A DNA stretch of 64,000 bases, from the NCBI GenBank assembly GCA_016647705.1, contig CM028334.1, positions 4,960,046-5,024,045 of the forward strand. Direction: 5' to 3'. Origin of the DNA: Eucommia ulmoides (lineage: Eukaryota; Streptophyta; Magnoliopsida; Garryales; Eucommiaceae). Below are positions 10,926 to 23,683 of this stretch, piece by piece. Under the pieces are notes generated by a model that was not told where the DNA came from, made no database searches, and saw nothing but the letters and a program-made list of their open reading frames with translations. Position 1 is the stretch's first letter; every line of letters begins with the position of its first letter. Both the position numbers and the translations under genes were made by a program.

Positions 10926-13900
10926 TGTATGGTTAAAAACCATATGATGTTATATTCAACATCTGTGGATGTTGAATGTAACATCAACTGTTCTCATAAA
11001 TTTCACATGTATATATATCAAACTCATCATTCAAACCAACCAAATTAATGCAAACCAATGAACCTTAAAGTTCTACATCCATATAACTCACATATTGAGA
11101 ACAAAATTCAGCTTAGAACAAATTTAAATTAAAATTGAAAAAAAAAATTGCTTTCGTAAAACCCATTGATTTTCAGTGGGGAATTTCTTCAAACAAGTTG
11201 TGAGCAAGACATATGACTTCTATCTATCAGAAAATTATCCGTAAACTCTATCTATTAAAAAATAAAATACTCCTTTGATTATAGAGCAAAAGCATAGAAA
11301 ATACGATTGAAAATACGATTAGCGTACAATATTTGTGGGACAAAAAATAAAAAACATAGGGCATAGATGAATATCACTTCAAAATATAGTTCATTCTACA
11401 AGAATAAAACTAGCAACTCCTTTCAACACCTATAGCTAGTTTCAGACCAGGACGATCCAAATGCAAATTCAGGGAGAAAAAGTAAATTACCTTCTTCGAG
11501 AATTGGCGGTGACACGACAAAGATCGTCTATCGAAGAAGAAGAGGGCAAAATCCCTAAATAGATACAGATCTGCACAAAAACGAAGAAGAAAATCGCAAC
11601 CAGTCTGCAAATCGATCGGTGCTTTGGAAGGAGGAAGAAAAAGTACAGCGCGAGTCTGCCGCTGTTCTCATGGAAGAAGCTCACGGGAGGGCATTTCAAT
11701 AATCTCGTCGTCGGCCATTTTTGAAAATGTGACTAATCGGTGCAAGAAAGTCTAGCGGTGGGAGTTTTCAGTGCAAGTAAAGGCCATCAATGGGAGTAGG
11801 CGGTGCAAGAAAAAGTGGGTGGGAGTAAGCGGTAAATAATTTTTGTTTTTGGGAGTAAACGGTAATTTTTTCTAAATTTAATTCCAATTCAAATATTTGG
11901 TTTGTATTTGATCATGTTTTTTGGACGATGAATGATTAAAACCGAATCCCATGTTTTGTGGAATTAGAGAACTCTTGGTAATGAAAATGAGATTTAATCC
12001 ATGTAACATTACTGAGTATGTGTCTATGACGATGATTTCATTCATGTTACATGTAACATTTACACGTTGTGTACATTCCAATAATTCCATAACCAGGGTG
12101 TATGGAGTTATAAAATGTTACATGTAACATCCATGTAAACGTTACTGAATATGTGTGTCCATGACAATGATACATGTAACATACTTTTTGAAACTGAAAA
12201 ATGTGATTGTATCTGGAAAATGTTACATGTAACATTCAATCGTTAGTTCTTAAATTTGTCAGTTTTTTCCAGTTCGTGTTTTTTAGATGCAACCCAAACG
12301 TTGCAAAGAAGTGTCAACCCACCAAAATAATAGTTCGTGCATCCAAAAATAGTTGCGTTGCATTTTACACAACAAAAACAACCATACCAATTATACCTTT
12401 CATACAAAATGAAATCTAGCTACATATGATGTTTAAACCAAATAAAGACAAATTAAAAAACAATTTGTTCTAATCCAGACACATCAAAACTTTGGTTTTC
12501 CAGTTGTTCTATGCTTCTTCAACACGACGTGTTTCATTATTTTTTCTTGTTTGTAAGTCATCCAAAGTCTAAGATCTGGGTGGATCATTGAGGAATTCGT
12601 GCACGAGTGCCGCTCTTTCTCTTCTAAAACCTTCAATGCCATAATTAACGTTGATTTGTACACTGTTGAATATGCTCTTCATGACATGGATTATAACAAC
12701 ACCGCAATCAACGCTGCGAAATATAATATGTTAAGAGAATTCATCAATAACTGGTTGTGTTTGGGTAACATAATTAATTAGCAATAAATGAAGTGCACTT
12801 ACACAGATGATCCCTGATCTGGCACATTATTGGAGTTTGAAATTTCAACATCCAACAACTGATATTCACTGGCTTCTTTTGAAAATAATGCATCAACATA
12901 ACGAACCTACATTGAACATGGAACAAAATGGTGAGGATTATTCATTCAACATTGGCGACAAAAGCTTCAAAACTATGTATTGAAACTCACAAGTCTTTTT
13001 GGGTTCTCGTAAAATCTATCAACATCTCCGAGATGTTGGAGGTTGAATGAATTGTAGTGTGTCCACTTTTGCTCCTGCTTATCACAAACAAGCAGTGTCC
13101 AGTGTCCCGTTAATGATGTCAATCCTATAGTTTTTATTGGGAAATGCACGAATTTATAGTTGTTGGAAAATGCTTCTATAATTTTTGGGTTAAGATTGTC
13201 AGCCAATACTTTCTTGTCCCCCTATGTAATCCAAAACTGTATATATTGTAAAACATTTCAAAAAAATTAGTAACACGCAATGTGTGCATGCAAATCAAAC
13301 AAAAAACATAAAAACACACTAAAAAATGTAAAAACAAATGTAACAATTTGATTACCCAGCAACAACTATTGATGAAATATGACCGATTTGGCAAATCATG
13401 ACCAATCCCTTTTAAATCACTTGCAACCTTTGCTTGATCAAGAGACATCATCTCCATACATCCGTTGATGACCTAAAAAACGTTTAATTAATCACCTACA
13501 TAATGTTATAATCATCTGCATATTTCTAAATAAACACAGAAAATGTAAGTAACATGATAGTCGTGTTGCATGTTACATGTAACATACATTTTAAGGCTTG
13601 TTATGTTACATGTAACATTACAAAAAACATCGCGAGATGTAACTATCAAATGCTACATGTAACATTACACCTGAATGTTACATGTAACATCACAGATGAA
13701 ATGTTACATGTAACATTTCGCCTGTTATAACAAAAAGTTGCTCACAATATTTGAGAGTTGAGTCTCCCACAACAACCTAATCAAATCAATAATGGATATT
13801 TGAGCGAACACCCATTCTGCTCCCCAAACAAATGCTCTGCAATAAAATGAAAAAAGCAAAACAAAAATGATGTACATCTCATGTGCATCGTTCCAAATAA

Positions 13901-15089
13901 CATATTTGACACTTAAACTTACCTACGTCCATCCTCCCGTATAATCAGATTGAGTTTGTCCCAGTCATCGTCTGCAATCATTATTGCAAAGGCACTGTTG
14001 CACGGAGGCAATTCTTGAGGTTCATCGCCATTGTGGGCCAATGTACTTTGCTCATTGCTCTTGATAACATCATCCGTTCCTTGGTTATTAGGGACTGGTA
14101 CATCATACTTTTTCTTCAATCGTCACGGTTTTTTGACAGGTACATCGTATTTGTGGACTGAGTCGTCATCAGTCTTCCGTGTCCTGACGTGACTCTTGAC
14201 GTTTTTTACAAGCGATGTTGGTGTCTTGGTTTCAACCTTTGTACGCGTACTACGCCTAAGCTTCGATTTTGTTGGAATTGACGTCCTTGGCGGTGAATTG
14301 TGGGCAACAATGATTGATGCTTGCCTGACAATCACGTTGTCTCTGTCTTCGAGCTCACACTGGTAAAACTTTGTCAGACCAATCATTTTTTCAGTATGTT
14401 CCTTATCTTTCTCTACTAACTGTGTTACCAAATGCATAACAGCTTCTTCAAGCTTTTCCACCATCCTCTCCTATTGCGTAACATTGTGAACTTCGACTTC
14501 TACCAACTTCTCGTCTGTTTTCTTTTTCTCTTCCCTCAACCTCTCTATCTTAGCCTACAATTGGGTTTTCTCATCACTAATTCCCTCTATCTCATCTTTC
14601 AGATACTGAATCTTTTTTTTCATTCTTTTCTTTATCTTCTTGCGCTTCGCCCTCACCTTATCAACCTTCGGTAATAGTTTCTGATTACTTTCGACAAGCT
14701 TTGTTAAATTTTGTGAACCTCCACAAAATTTAACAACGTCCTCATCAAACGGCTGCAATATTAACAAGTCAAAGGACGGCATATCGTCAGCAACAGACAC
14801 CTCATTTTTTCCCTTAATCTTAGCACTTGAATTGGAGGAACTAGTCTCTGTGTCACCGTGCACAGGTAGTACAACATCTGCCTTAAGCTCCGACACTAAC
14901 TCTGACGTTAGTCCCTAAATAACCTAAACTCATTAGTAAAAACGTGCAAAAAAATTGTTATATATCGGAAATACACTAAAACAACACCCCCCCCTCTCGA
15001 TTGTGTTACATGTAACATTTTTATACCCTGTTTTTAAATGTAACACAAATTGTGTTACATTTAACAAATTTATTTTTCGTTAAAATCAT

Positions 15090-15320
15090 CATACCAATTT
15101 GTATTAGATTTAACATTCTTTTTTGTACATAAAAAAAAAAACAAAAAAAAAAACCACGTGGTGTGTAGTTAAATTGTGCAATCCAGGGTCGGTTGACATC
15201 GATGTCGTCATGTCCCATTTAAGAAAACTAGGAAAAAAAAGCACACCTGATTAGCAGTTAAATTCTGCAAATCTAATCCGGAAGCAACCGATGTCAACGC
15301 CATCATGTCCCATTTAAAAA
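15090..15320 (-). repeat. Partial duplication of a Ulp1-like exon
   Basis: The 3' part of the exon at 15388-15247 is repeated about 95 bp away, at about 15165-15220. Both copies contain AAATGGGACATGA on the minus strand followed by GCGTTGACATCGGTTG-like sequence. This is local tandem duplication inside the decayed gene. Confidence 0.45.
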
Positions 15321-16711
15321 AAACAAGGGACTGTAACCATTCTTGATGCCGCTGGAGGGATCAACCTTGAGTGTTCACACAAGCAAAACTGGAAAAAAAA
15401 CATAAATACATTTTGTAGAAAAGTTTATATATTATACACAATTACTACAAAAAATTAGCGCGGTTGTTATTACCTGCAAAGCAATGACACATCCAATTAC
15501 AAAGCTCGATCTCTGATACCCAGATTCGATTGATGACATCAAATTTGAATGAATGACATCAAATTTGAATGAATGACATCAGCCCATTTGTAAGTTGCCA
15601 TGACGTCCAGATCCTCGACGATGTTCAGGTTTGATACTCGAACATACTGCTCCTTATTACTGAAGAAGCAGGTTGTCAACAAAAGAAGACACAATAGTTG
15701 AACAACATCCTTCAAATTTTCTTCGTCTTTGCATCAGATGGCAGCATGTAACATGGTCTTTAACTGTACAACACTTATCTTGTTCGTGTTCAAACCTTGT
15801 CGTGCTAGGAATACACAATCTTTTTTTTTTTGCGTACCTACCAAGCAGTTGTACTTCACCGCGTGGCAACCCAAAAATAAGTTGTATATCATTGCTTGTG
15901 AACTCTACGAACCATGGCCCCAGTTTGATTTTTTTTTCTCCGGATGATAGCACTGGATAATATTCACGATCAGACTGTTGATGCGATGGGATGAAACCTT
16001 GTCATCTTGATCATTCATCAGTGCTTTCATGGTGTTCCAGAATGGAGTGTGACGTAAATAAAATATATGTTTATCACGTAGGTGTAAATCATTGAGGACT
16101 GATGAGACCTGTGAAAGGTTACAGGTTACATTGATATTTGATCAGTCCTGATGGGGCTTGGCTTGTTGTCGCTACTGCTGCTTTGCTTGTTGATGTTGTT
16201 GGCACATCTGGAACATGTTTCCCTGAAATGGAAGACACATAAATCAATGGATACTAAAATGTTCCAAATTCTAAAAATAAAGCAAAAAAAAAAACTCGTG
16301 TAAAATCGTTTTTTTTTTTACCATCCTCAATGTCAGCTGCGCTTATTGGCGTGTCATGAGCATCAACGGCAGGTAATGTGTCATCTGCGAAATGTATATT
16401 AATGCATAAAGCCCCATGACAAAAAATGTTACATTTCATGCATTGTAATTCTCTTTCCAACAACAGATAATCAAACTTTTTGAATACAAAACAAGAATAG
16501 TTGAAAATGTTACATGTAACATCTGTGAATAAATTTTGAAAAATCGACAAAAATGAAAAGTACATTAATGTTACATTTCATGTATTGATTTTACATTTCC
16601 AACAACAACTAAATCCAAATTTTTGTACACAAAAGACAAGAATAACTGAAAATGTTACATGTAACATCTGTGAACAAATTTGAAACATCGACAAATTTTG
16701 TACACAAAACC

Positions 16712-17681
16712 AATGTTTTAAAAACCGGACCGGACCGGCCGGTTCGACCGGTTGAACTATCGACCGGCCCCAAATCCGGTCCAGTTAACCAGTAAAAACC
16801 GTTTTAGGGGTTAAACCGGAAAAACCTGGAGAACCGCCGGTTCAACCGGCTAACCGGTGAACCGGAGCGGTTTTTCATCAACCTACCGGTTTTTCTTCAA
16901 CAGCTTTGATTCCTGGCGAGGGATGTAGCCTTGAGACTAGAACTCTGCAGCTATATGGTTCTGGCTAGAGGTCACGGCCGAAGGCGGTGAAGGGTGGGTG
17001 GTGTAAGAAGCTGACCACCAACGGCGGCCGGAGCTCAGAAGCTTCTTATGACAAATCCGTCGGCAAAACATTTTTCGGCTGTAACAATATCAACACTGAT
17101 AGAGAACCCTGGCCGTCGATTGCGAACCCTGGTTGTCAATTGCGAACCTCTTGGCCTTCGATCGCAGGATGTATCCGTCGATCGCGAACCCTGGCCGTCG
17201 GTCGTAAGGTTTTTTTTTTTTTTTTTTTTCTTACGATCGTGCAGATGCAGAAATAAATTTGTCTTCAGCTTTCTTATTCTCCAAATTATTGGAACTACCC
17301 CAGTAGTTTTTAAACCTCACTAGGTAACCCTAAAATTTACCAAAAGAGCACCTTATTTTCAGAATTCACAGATCTCTTCCCTCTAACTTTCTACAAGTTC
17401 CTATTTGTCCCAAACTTTTCATGAATTTACATATTTTTCAGTATTTTTAATTTATATATCATATGTATCTTTTTAAATTATTTTTTTTAGTATTTTAAAC
17501 TATATATAATATTTTTAAAATATAAAAAAATATTTTATTTTATTTTTTATATATATTTATTATTATTAATGACGTCATTATGACGTCACGGTTCAATACC
17601 GGTTCACCCACTGGTTAAACCAGTGACCCGTGACCCGACAACTTTTCTGGTTCGATGTTCGGTCCGGTTTTTAAAACATTG
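16712..17681. mobile_element. MITE nested in MULE B, 9-bp TSD (MULE-type)
   Basis: Inverted ends: AATGTTTTAAAAACCGGACC on the left and the complementary GGTCCGGTTTTTAAAACATT on the right. An exact 9-bp duplication CACAAAACC flanks it (16703-16711 and 17682-17690), which assigns it to the Mutator superfamily. It inserted in an intron of the Ulp1-like gene. The interior has CCGG-rich sequence and a short tandem repeat built on TCGATTGCGAACCCTGG at 17110-17205. Reading frames across this repeat are not genes. Confidence 0.75.
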
Positions 17682-18998
17682 CACAAAACCAATAATAAAC
17701 TTAAATGTTAAATGTAACATTTGTGCACCAAATTTTGAAAAACATCAACAACAGATGAAGTACTACTTAATTGTTTCTCCCACTACTATAGCATAGACAA
17801 ACAAGAGATGCGCTTTAAAATAACATAAAACTTGACACACTAAGCATCAGTTATTCAAATATCTGGTAAAAAACGATCTGCACCAAATATATGTGCTTTG
17901 TGACTGGCGTATTGTCACGACAATAGATAAATCATGATGTACAGCGAAATCACATAACTGTGCACGAAAAAAATTGATCCAGATCATGTTGACGTACTTG
18001 TATGGCGAAATCACCAGACATATAGAGCTACACTAAAAATTCGCAATATCGTGTGTAAAAATCACAAAATGCGATATGCAAAACAGGACTCTATCGTGCA
18101 CAATAACAACTAAAACTTTCCACTCCTAAATGTTCAATATATGGTTGCATGACGTAAACTACAAGTCCGAACGCGTAGACTAAGACCTATCGTCTGATTT
18201 CTACGCCGAAACAGTTGAGATCGTCATAAAAAATTACTTCAATCTTACCTGCGTCGGAGAGGTTGACGGGATCGTCCGCAGTATTGGGGTTCTTAGTGAT
18301 CATCTTCCGCCGTGTAGACACCATTGTGAACTAATTGATACAAAAATCAAGGTTACGAAGACCGACAATGATAGGCGACGGCGTTGCAGAACGTTAGGGG
18401 TTTCGATCGTTTAGGGAATATGGAAGGTTCTCCTTTCCAAAACTGATTACTAGTTATGCTAATGAGATGTGAATACCAAAACACATTATTTAAAAAAAAA
18501 CGTCTTTTCCCTGACGAGTTATCAAATGGCGGTTTAATTTTGGGGTGTAATCCTGTATTACGCATTTAATTATGTGACCTATACAATATGTAACAAAATG
18601 TAACATTGTTACATGTAACATTGAACGTTGTATTCATGTTATATGTAACATTATTTTGTATGAAAAAAAAAAGGTAGTTACATTTAGCATCTGCCACAAA
18701 AAAAAACAAAAACAAAAACAAAAACAAAAACAAAAAAACGTTTAAAAATACAAATAATGTTACATGTAACAAATCACATTATTGTCTTGTTGAAAAAATA
18801 GCATCAACAACTTTACCAAACACACTTACAAAAAATATGGAATGCAAAAAAAAAAAAAAAAACATTTATTATTCCATTGTTTGAATGTAATGTCAATTAC
18901 TAGATATAACAAAATGTGTTTTTGTTAAAAAAAAATAAAATGAAATTCAACTGTCTACTCTCGAATTCAAAAACGGAATCTCTCGATATAACTTAGTC

Positions 18999-21325
18999 TT
19001 ACACCAATGGGGCTTTGCATGTCTTCCTATTGTGTATCCCCATTTTTCCACATCTCCCACACTTTCTTTCTTTTGTCTCACCCCTTGACGGTATTCTTAC
19101 TTTATTCGGTCGACCCGGTTGCTTCTTTGACAATGGTGATAATATAATTGCTTCGCTCTTAACCCACATAGGTCGTTTAATTGTCGAGATTGCATATATT
19201 CCGCTCGAATAGGTCTCATGGTAAAAATTGACGTTGAAGTATTCTTTTATGTAATCATGTGCCGGAAAACCACTCTTGTTTATCGCTGCACACCCGTGTA
19301 CGCAAGGGAACCCCTTTATCTGTCATTGTCTACATGAGCATGATCATCCAACCGTATCAACTAGTGCTGATGGGGATAAATGAATCTCATAAAAGCCATC
19401 GCCAGACGAGCTGATATTCCATGTTCTTCCTTCATTAATCTACTCGCACAACTTGTTATCCCAAAATTGTGTTATCTCACCATCCATATTTTTTTTACTC
19501 TTGTCTCCTATCAGACATTAGGTCCATCCACCGTATTCTAATTTTGTCAATCAACAATGTTGCAGGCAAATGACGATATTCACTTATCCAAGCATTGAAA
19601 CATTCCGCCATGTTTGATGTCATTTCACCGTAACATTTTCCTCGAAAAAAAAGGTTACTGAATTTCATTGCAGAAAGATCGTGCATGAATCGCTGAACTT
19701 TTTCTTCGCCTTTGTACATTATCTGATCATACAACATTTTATAAACTTCGGGTGTGCGTGCATACACCAACCCATTCAATTTCTGAATCATTAATTCCTT
19801 AAGTGTGGTATTTCTTCCAGCCATTGCAGCCCTCAGATTCATCTTTAAATGCAATAGGCAGTATACATGGTGGCAATGTGGGAATACATTCCGTACTCCC
19901 TCTAATATACCATTATGACGATCTGATATAAACGTGATCACAAGATTCGCCACAACAATCTTTCTGAACTCAGACAAAAACCAATTCCAATTCTTATCAT
20001 TTTCTGCATTCACAATTGCAAATGCAATAGGGAACATTTCTGCAAAATCAACCCAATCACAAAAACCTCAATCAATAAACACATATGTTACATGTAACAT
20101 AAATTTAAGTGTTTAGTGTCAGGTAAAAAAATATTGTACTATACACTAAATATGAAAAACATTTACTGACATCACCTTAGTTACCATCTTTTGTTATTGC
20201 AGCTAATAAATTCCCTTTATATCGGCCAGTAAGAAATGTTCCATCAAGGAACACCATTGGTCGGCAGAAGCAGAAATCGTAAATACATGCTTCGAATGCG
20301 ACAAACAGACGTCTGAAATGTCCCGTGTCCTCATCATAGTCGAGTATAACATAACTCCCGGGGTTCGTCTATCTACATTTATCAACATACCATCGTAATT
20401 GGTCGTATGATGTTGAATAATCCCCAAACACGCTGTTTCTGGCCTTTTCTACAACAAGCCACGCGTTGTGATACGAGATCTCAATACCATATTGCCACTT
20501 GAAATTGTCAACTACATCAACAATGCGTGTTTTCGGGTTTGTCCGTACGTCATCAGTCAAACAACCAGAAACAATCTCCGAACTCATTCGTTTGTTTTTG
20601 TTTTTGCGGAAAGCAGACCTACATGTGTGTTTGTTTATCAAATTCCGGATGTAGAATATACCATTTTCTCGCATTACACATCTGTGCACAAATCATGGGC
20701 ATTTCTTTTCCTCTCTAAGTGCACATGCATCTGTCACACGCATTTTGTCATTTTTTAAATAACAGAAATTGAATCTTATCTCAATTGCATATTTTTTCAA
20801 TACATCCCGGAATTCGCTTGTTCCGCCTCTGAATTTTTTACCCTCATCTTGGATCCCATTAGCTCATTGAGATGACAATAATACCCTGTCGTTACTCCAC
20901 TGCAATATGTTGCCATAACTACCTATGTAGTCAAATTCATTTTCGCTGTCTCCGCTACTGTTTAACAGTGTAGTAGCGCTTGTTGATGCACCATTAGATC
21001 CACTAGAATCTTTTAGTCTTCTCTGGATGCATATATCCAACAACTCAATATTCTGATACACTGTTAGCAATATCATCTTCTCAAAGTCGCTTTGGTCAAC
21101 AAGCATGCAATTAGAATGGCCATACAATGTATATGACAAGTCAAATTTTGACTTAGCTAATTCTGGCTATTTGCTTACAATCTTGTTACACAAATCACTA
21201 ATGTTGTTGTTGTTGGCAATCCTCAAAACTGCATTCACCCCCTCGTACTTGCACATGTATGCAATCGAAAAATACTCTCTGCTGACATACCAATAACCAT
21301 CAGAACACATGATCCCCCCCTCTTT
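18999..21325 (-). pseudogene. MudrA-type MULE transposase of MULE B, decayed
   Basis: The reading is minus-strand with one intron (about 20190-20040). Recognisable blocks in order are an N-terminal region (GYWYVSREYF), the MuDR N-terminal domain (EFRDVLKKYAIEI), the catalytic core with Asp in VFLDGTFL, Asp in FISDRHNGIL and Glu in SNMAECFNAWI, a SWIM zinc finger (CSC...CVHGCAA) and a terminal zinc knuckle (CGRCGKMG-IHNRKTC). All three catalytic acidic residues remain. In-frame stops lie at 21167 (TAG), 20864 (TGA), 20693 (TGA), 20369 (TAG), 19344 (TGA) and 19323 (TGA, inside the SWIM finger), with a further TAG near 19440 and a frameshift at the A8 run near 19490. At four of these sites the C copy or the family indicates Trp, Gln or Arg. 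Confidence 0.8.
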
Positions 21326-21499
21326 TGGCAAAGTAAATATGTTACATGTAATAAGCACACCATTATGTATCGATGTTATATGTAACACGCCTCCGTTCTT
21401 AAAAAATGATGTTACACTGTAATATCAACACACGTTTATGTTTATTGTTACATGTAACACACCCCTTTTCCTGTTAAAATGTAACACGCCTTAAGAATA

Positions 21500-21800
21500 T
21501 AACACGCTATAGGTACAAACGTTATGTGCATCAACACACAATTATACTTATGTTTCATGTAACACGCACCTTTATCATGTTAAAATGTAACACGCCATAA
21601 GAATGTAACACGCTATATGTACAACGTTATGTGCATCAATACACAATTATACTTATGTTACATGTAACACGCACATTTTTCTTGTTAAAATGTAACACAC
21701 TATAAGAATGTAACACGCTATATGTACAACGTTATGTACATCAACACACAATTATGCTTATATTACATGTAACTCGCTATATGTACAATGTTATGTGCGT
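21500..21800. repeat. Tandem repeat upstream of the B transposase
   Basis: About three units of roughly 105 bp, each with CATCAACACACAATTAT, a TTACATGTAACACGC variant of the B palindrome and TGTAACACGCTATATGTAC. It lies on the 5' side of the minus-strand transposase and so could be part of its promoter region. Confidence 0.6.
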
Positions 21801-22441
21801 TATATACTGCATTCCATTTTGCATATGCCGTGTGTGCTTGTGAGTCAACCTTAATCATCCAAAAAACTACTATATATGTCGATCCACAACTAAAAACACA
21901 GTATCATTTGTTCGTAAAGCATTTTCGTACATGTATGTTCGACAACAAAAACTTCATCAACTAAAAACTAGACCTTTATACACGTTGTTGTCGAAAAACC
22001 CTAACTTGATATCAAGATGTCTGTAAAATCACTACGATTGACATATATCAAATGAAGATGTGTGTTACCTGTTGTTGATCAGATCTGAATGATTCATCAA
22101 TTGCCTTTCTATAGCTGCTCTGATTCGATCGTTCTCTCTGCGTCCATGGCGATTTCTTGATTTTGAAATTCGAAATGCAACGTATATTAGGAAAAATCGC
22201 CATGATTTGGTATTTATAGTATGTTTTCACAACTGAAAAATCGGATTCAAAAATAGAAATCGTTTGCGCGTAAAGCGGAAGGGCAAATCGGTCACCAAAA
22301 AATGTACGGTAATCGAATTTGGGACTGATCAGTGCACAGTAAATCCGATGAGGGACTGCGTTGTTCTGCAAAACATAAGCTAGTTTTATTGGTAGATTAA
22401 GGCTAATAATGGGTTCAACCGGTAATTTTCCCTTAAAATAA

Positions 22442-22657
22442 TCTTTTTATTTTTAATGATTTTAATTTTTTGTTTTAAAAATTAATTAAACCCTAATATT
22501 AGGTTCTATGTTGTTTAATTCTAGATTAATATATATGTTAAAGTTTTTTCTTTTTTAATAAAGTTATCTCAATACATAAATATTTTTCTTAAAGGTTGTT
22601 TAGAGTTTAGTTCTCATCAAAGACTTTTTACGTAATAGATGGATTTTATATCGTTCT
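22442..22657. other. AT-rich spacer between MULE B and a hAT element
   Basis: I see no gene or repeat in these 216 bp. Confidence 0.5.
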
Positions 22658-22665
22658 GTAAAAAG

Positions 22666-23541
22666 TAAGGTTGTGCGGAAAACTCGTAATATCCGACCAG
22701 CCCAAAAAATTCGGCTGACCCGGCCCGAAAAAGTCAGATAGTATGACTGGGAATGATCGGATCAGGTAAAACCCGATTCGATAGTATGTTAGGTTGTTCG
22801 GTCGTCGGATCCGCATCCCCCACCTTCTACTTACCTGACCCGACCGAACAACCTTACTTAAATAAGAATTTTAGGGTTTTCTCGTTCATTTTTCATGCCG
22901 TCTTTGTCTCTGGTTCTCCTCCTCTTCCTCCTCCATCGATTCTTCGCTTCTTGAGTTTCCACTGCTTTTTCTCGTTGATTCTTCTTCAGTTCTTCTTCTT
23001 CTTTCCTCTCTTCTTCTCTTCATCGTCGACCATGAGCATCATTTGTTCATTCATTGCATTATAATGGTGATAATCTTGTGGCTTTGATGGTGAGACGAAA
23101 ACGGCAGCGACAATCATGTGGCTTTGATGGTGAGTTCTTTTGTTTTTTCTTTGAGTTTGATGTTTAGTTTTTTTATCTTTGATTTTTATTTCTGTAATGA
23201 TTAGGGTTTTTAAATTTTGTTTCAATTACTAGTTCTGGTTTTTCTATTTATTTCAATTAGGGTTTCTAATTCATTTTGATTCTGATCTCTGTTTTGTTCA
23301 TTAGTGGCTCAGTACATAACTATCATATTCTCTCTTTTTTGTTATATTTTTGCTTTATATTCTATTCTAATGATCACTCGACCAAAACCCGCCCGAATCC
23401 GTCCAAAACCCGCCAAACCCGAACATTTTCGGATTACATATACTGTACAGTCGGCAACGGGTTCACATTCCTTCACCCGACATGCTTTAGGTCGGGTGGC
23501 GGGTCAGCCTGATTTTTGGCATACCGGACCCGTGCACCCTA
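22666..23541. mobile_element. Non-autonomous hAT element (8-bp TSD)
   Basis: An exact 8-bp duplication GTAAAAAG flanks it (22658-22665 and 23542-23549). Its ends are TAAGGTTGTGC on the left and, reverse-complemented, TAGGGTGCACGGG on the right. Both subterminal regions are rich in GACCCG/CGGGTC, as in many plant hAT elements. The interior includes a C/T-rich tract (22910-23030). Reading frames across it are not protein-like. Confidence 0.75.
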
Positions 23542-23683
23542 GTAAAAAGTGGTCAAATTGTATTAATGAACCACCAAAAAATAACTACCAACAAAAAATT
23601 CATTTAGGTGTGAACATTCAAAAGGAAAAGCTATTGATTAGGAAAGCCTGACAATAAGCATACAATACCCCAAAGATGTCTTA

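Larger units (their letters stand above)
7881..11872. mobile_element. MULE A (non-autonomous, with nested solo LTR)
   Basis: Terminal inverted repeats extend about 80 bp. The left end (7891-7970) and the reverse complement of 11790-11862 share TTTACTCCCAAAA, AAATTACCG, TTACTC and TTTTTNTTGCACC in the same order. The flanks TTAATTTAAT (7871-7880) and TAAATTTAAT (11873-11882) differ at one base and fit a decayed 9-10 bp Mutator duplication. The interior is mostly a tandem array of a GTGGATGTTGAATGTAACAT unit, interrupted by a solo LTR at 8695-10925. A 16-codon reading frame starting ATG GCC GAC GAC on the minus strand near 11717 may be the relic of a gene start. No transposase is visible. Confidence 0.65.
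12569..18324 (-). pseudogene. Ulp1-like (C48) protease gene of MULE B, about ten exons, decayed
   Basis: I traced the exons by splice sites and by similarity to the 55.2-58.8 kb copy. The first runs 18324-18249 (ATG, product MVSTRRKM..., donor CAG|GTAAG). Then come 16384-16322, 16222-15474, 15388-15247, 14914-13923 (Lys/Glu-rich coiled-coil-like region), four at about 13.84, 13.47, 13.21 and 12.90 kb, and the last at 12713-12569. The protease signature is complete apart from one residue: HWTLLVCD (His), HYNS (Asn where Asp is usual), PDQGSS (Gln) and VDCGVV (Cys). Damage includes TAG or TGA codons at 14555, 14471 and 14123, apparent 1-base shifts near 16128 and at an A9 run near 15943, and a 20-bp tandem duplication at 15540-15585. 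Ulp1-family proteases cleave SUMO-like proteins; what this transposon version cleaves is unknown. Confidence 0.75.
12000..21800. repeat. Dispersed 16-bp palindrome ATGTTACATGTAACAT
   Basis: I count ten exact copies (near 12045, 12113, 12218, 13567, 13603, 13676, 13699, 16507, 16651 and 20084). At least ten variants with one or two changes are also present (15003, 18605, 18640, 18757 and 21340-21770, among others). The motif is its own reverse complement. Copies fall in introns and intergenic DNA of MULE B and not in the exons I could trace. I noticed no exact copy outside the element. Confidence 0.85.
11990..22432 (-). mobile_element. MULE B, an autonomous-type element now decayed
   Basis: The element carries two minus-strand genes, a Ulp1-like protease pseudogene (12569-18324) and a MudrA-type transposase pseudogene (18999 to about 21325), plus a nested MITE at 16712-17681. 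The right end at 22432 reads, inward on the minus strand, GGGAAAATTACCGGTT, a MULE-style start related to the ends of MULE A. It is followed by TTAAAATAA (22433-22441). I could not find the left terminus. It may have been lost where MULE A sits, so the left coordinate is only where B-type motifs begin. The palindrome ATGTTACATGTAACAT is scattered through all its introns and spacers. Confidence 0.65.

Noticed and set aside
16987-17323. Two overlapping frames with TIREPWPSIA-like repeats
   Set aside because: They read through a short tandem repeat inside a MITE with a defined 9-bp duplication.
12000-21800. CRISPR-like array from the regularly seen ATGTTACATGTAACAT words
   Set aside because: Plant nuclear DNA, irregular spacing from tens of bases to kilobases, no spacers of constant length, and copies inside introns.
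7881-22432. Treating MULE A and MULE B as one 14.5-kb element
   Set aside because: A's two ends match each other over about 80 bp with near-matching flanks, while B's right end shares only short words. B's motif is also absent from A.
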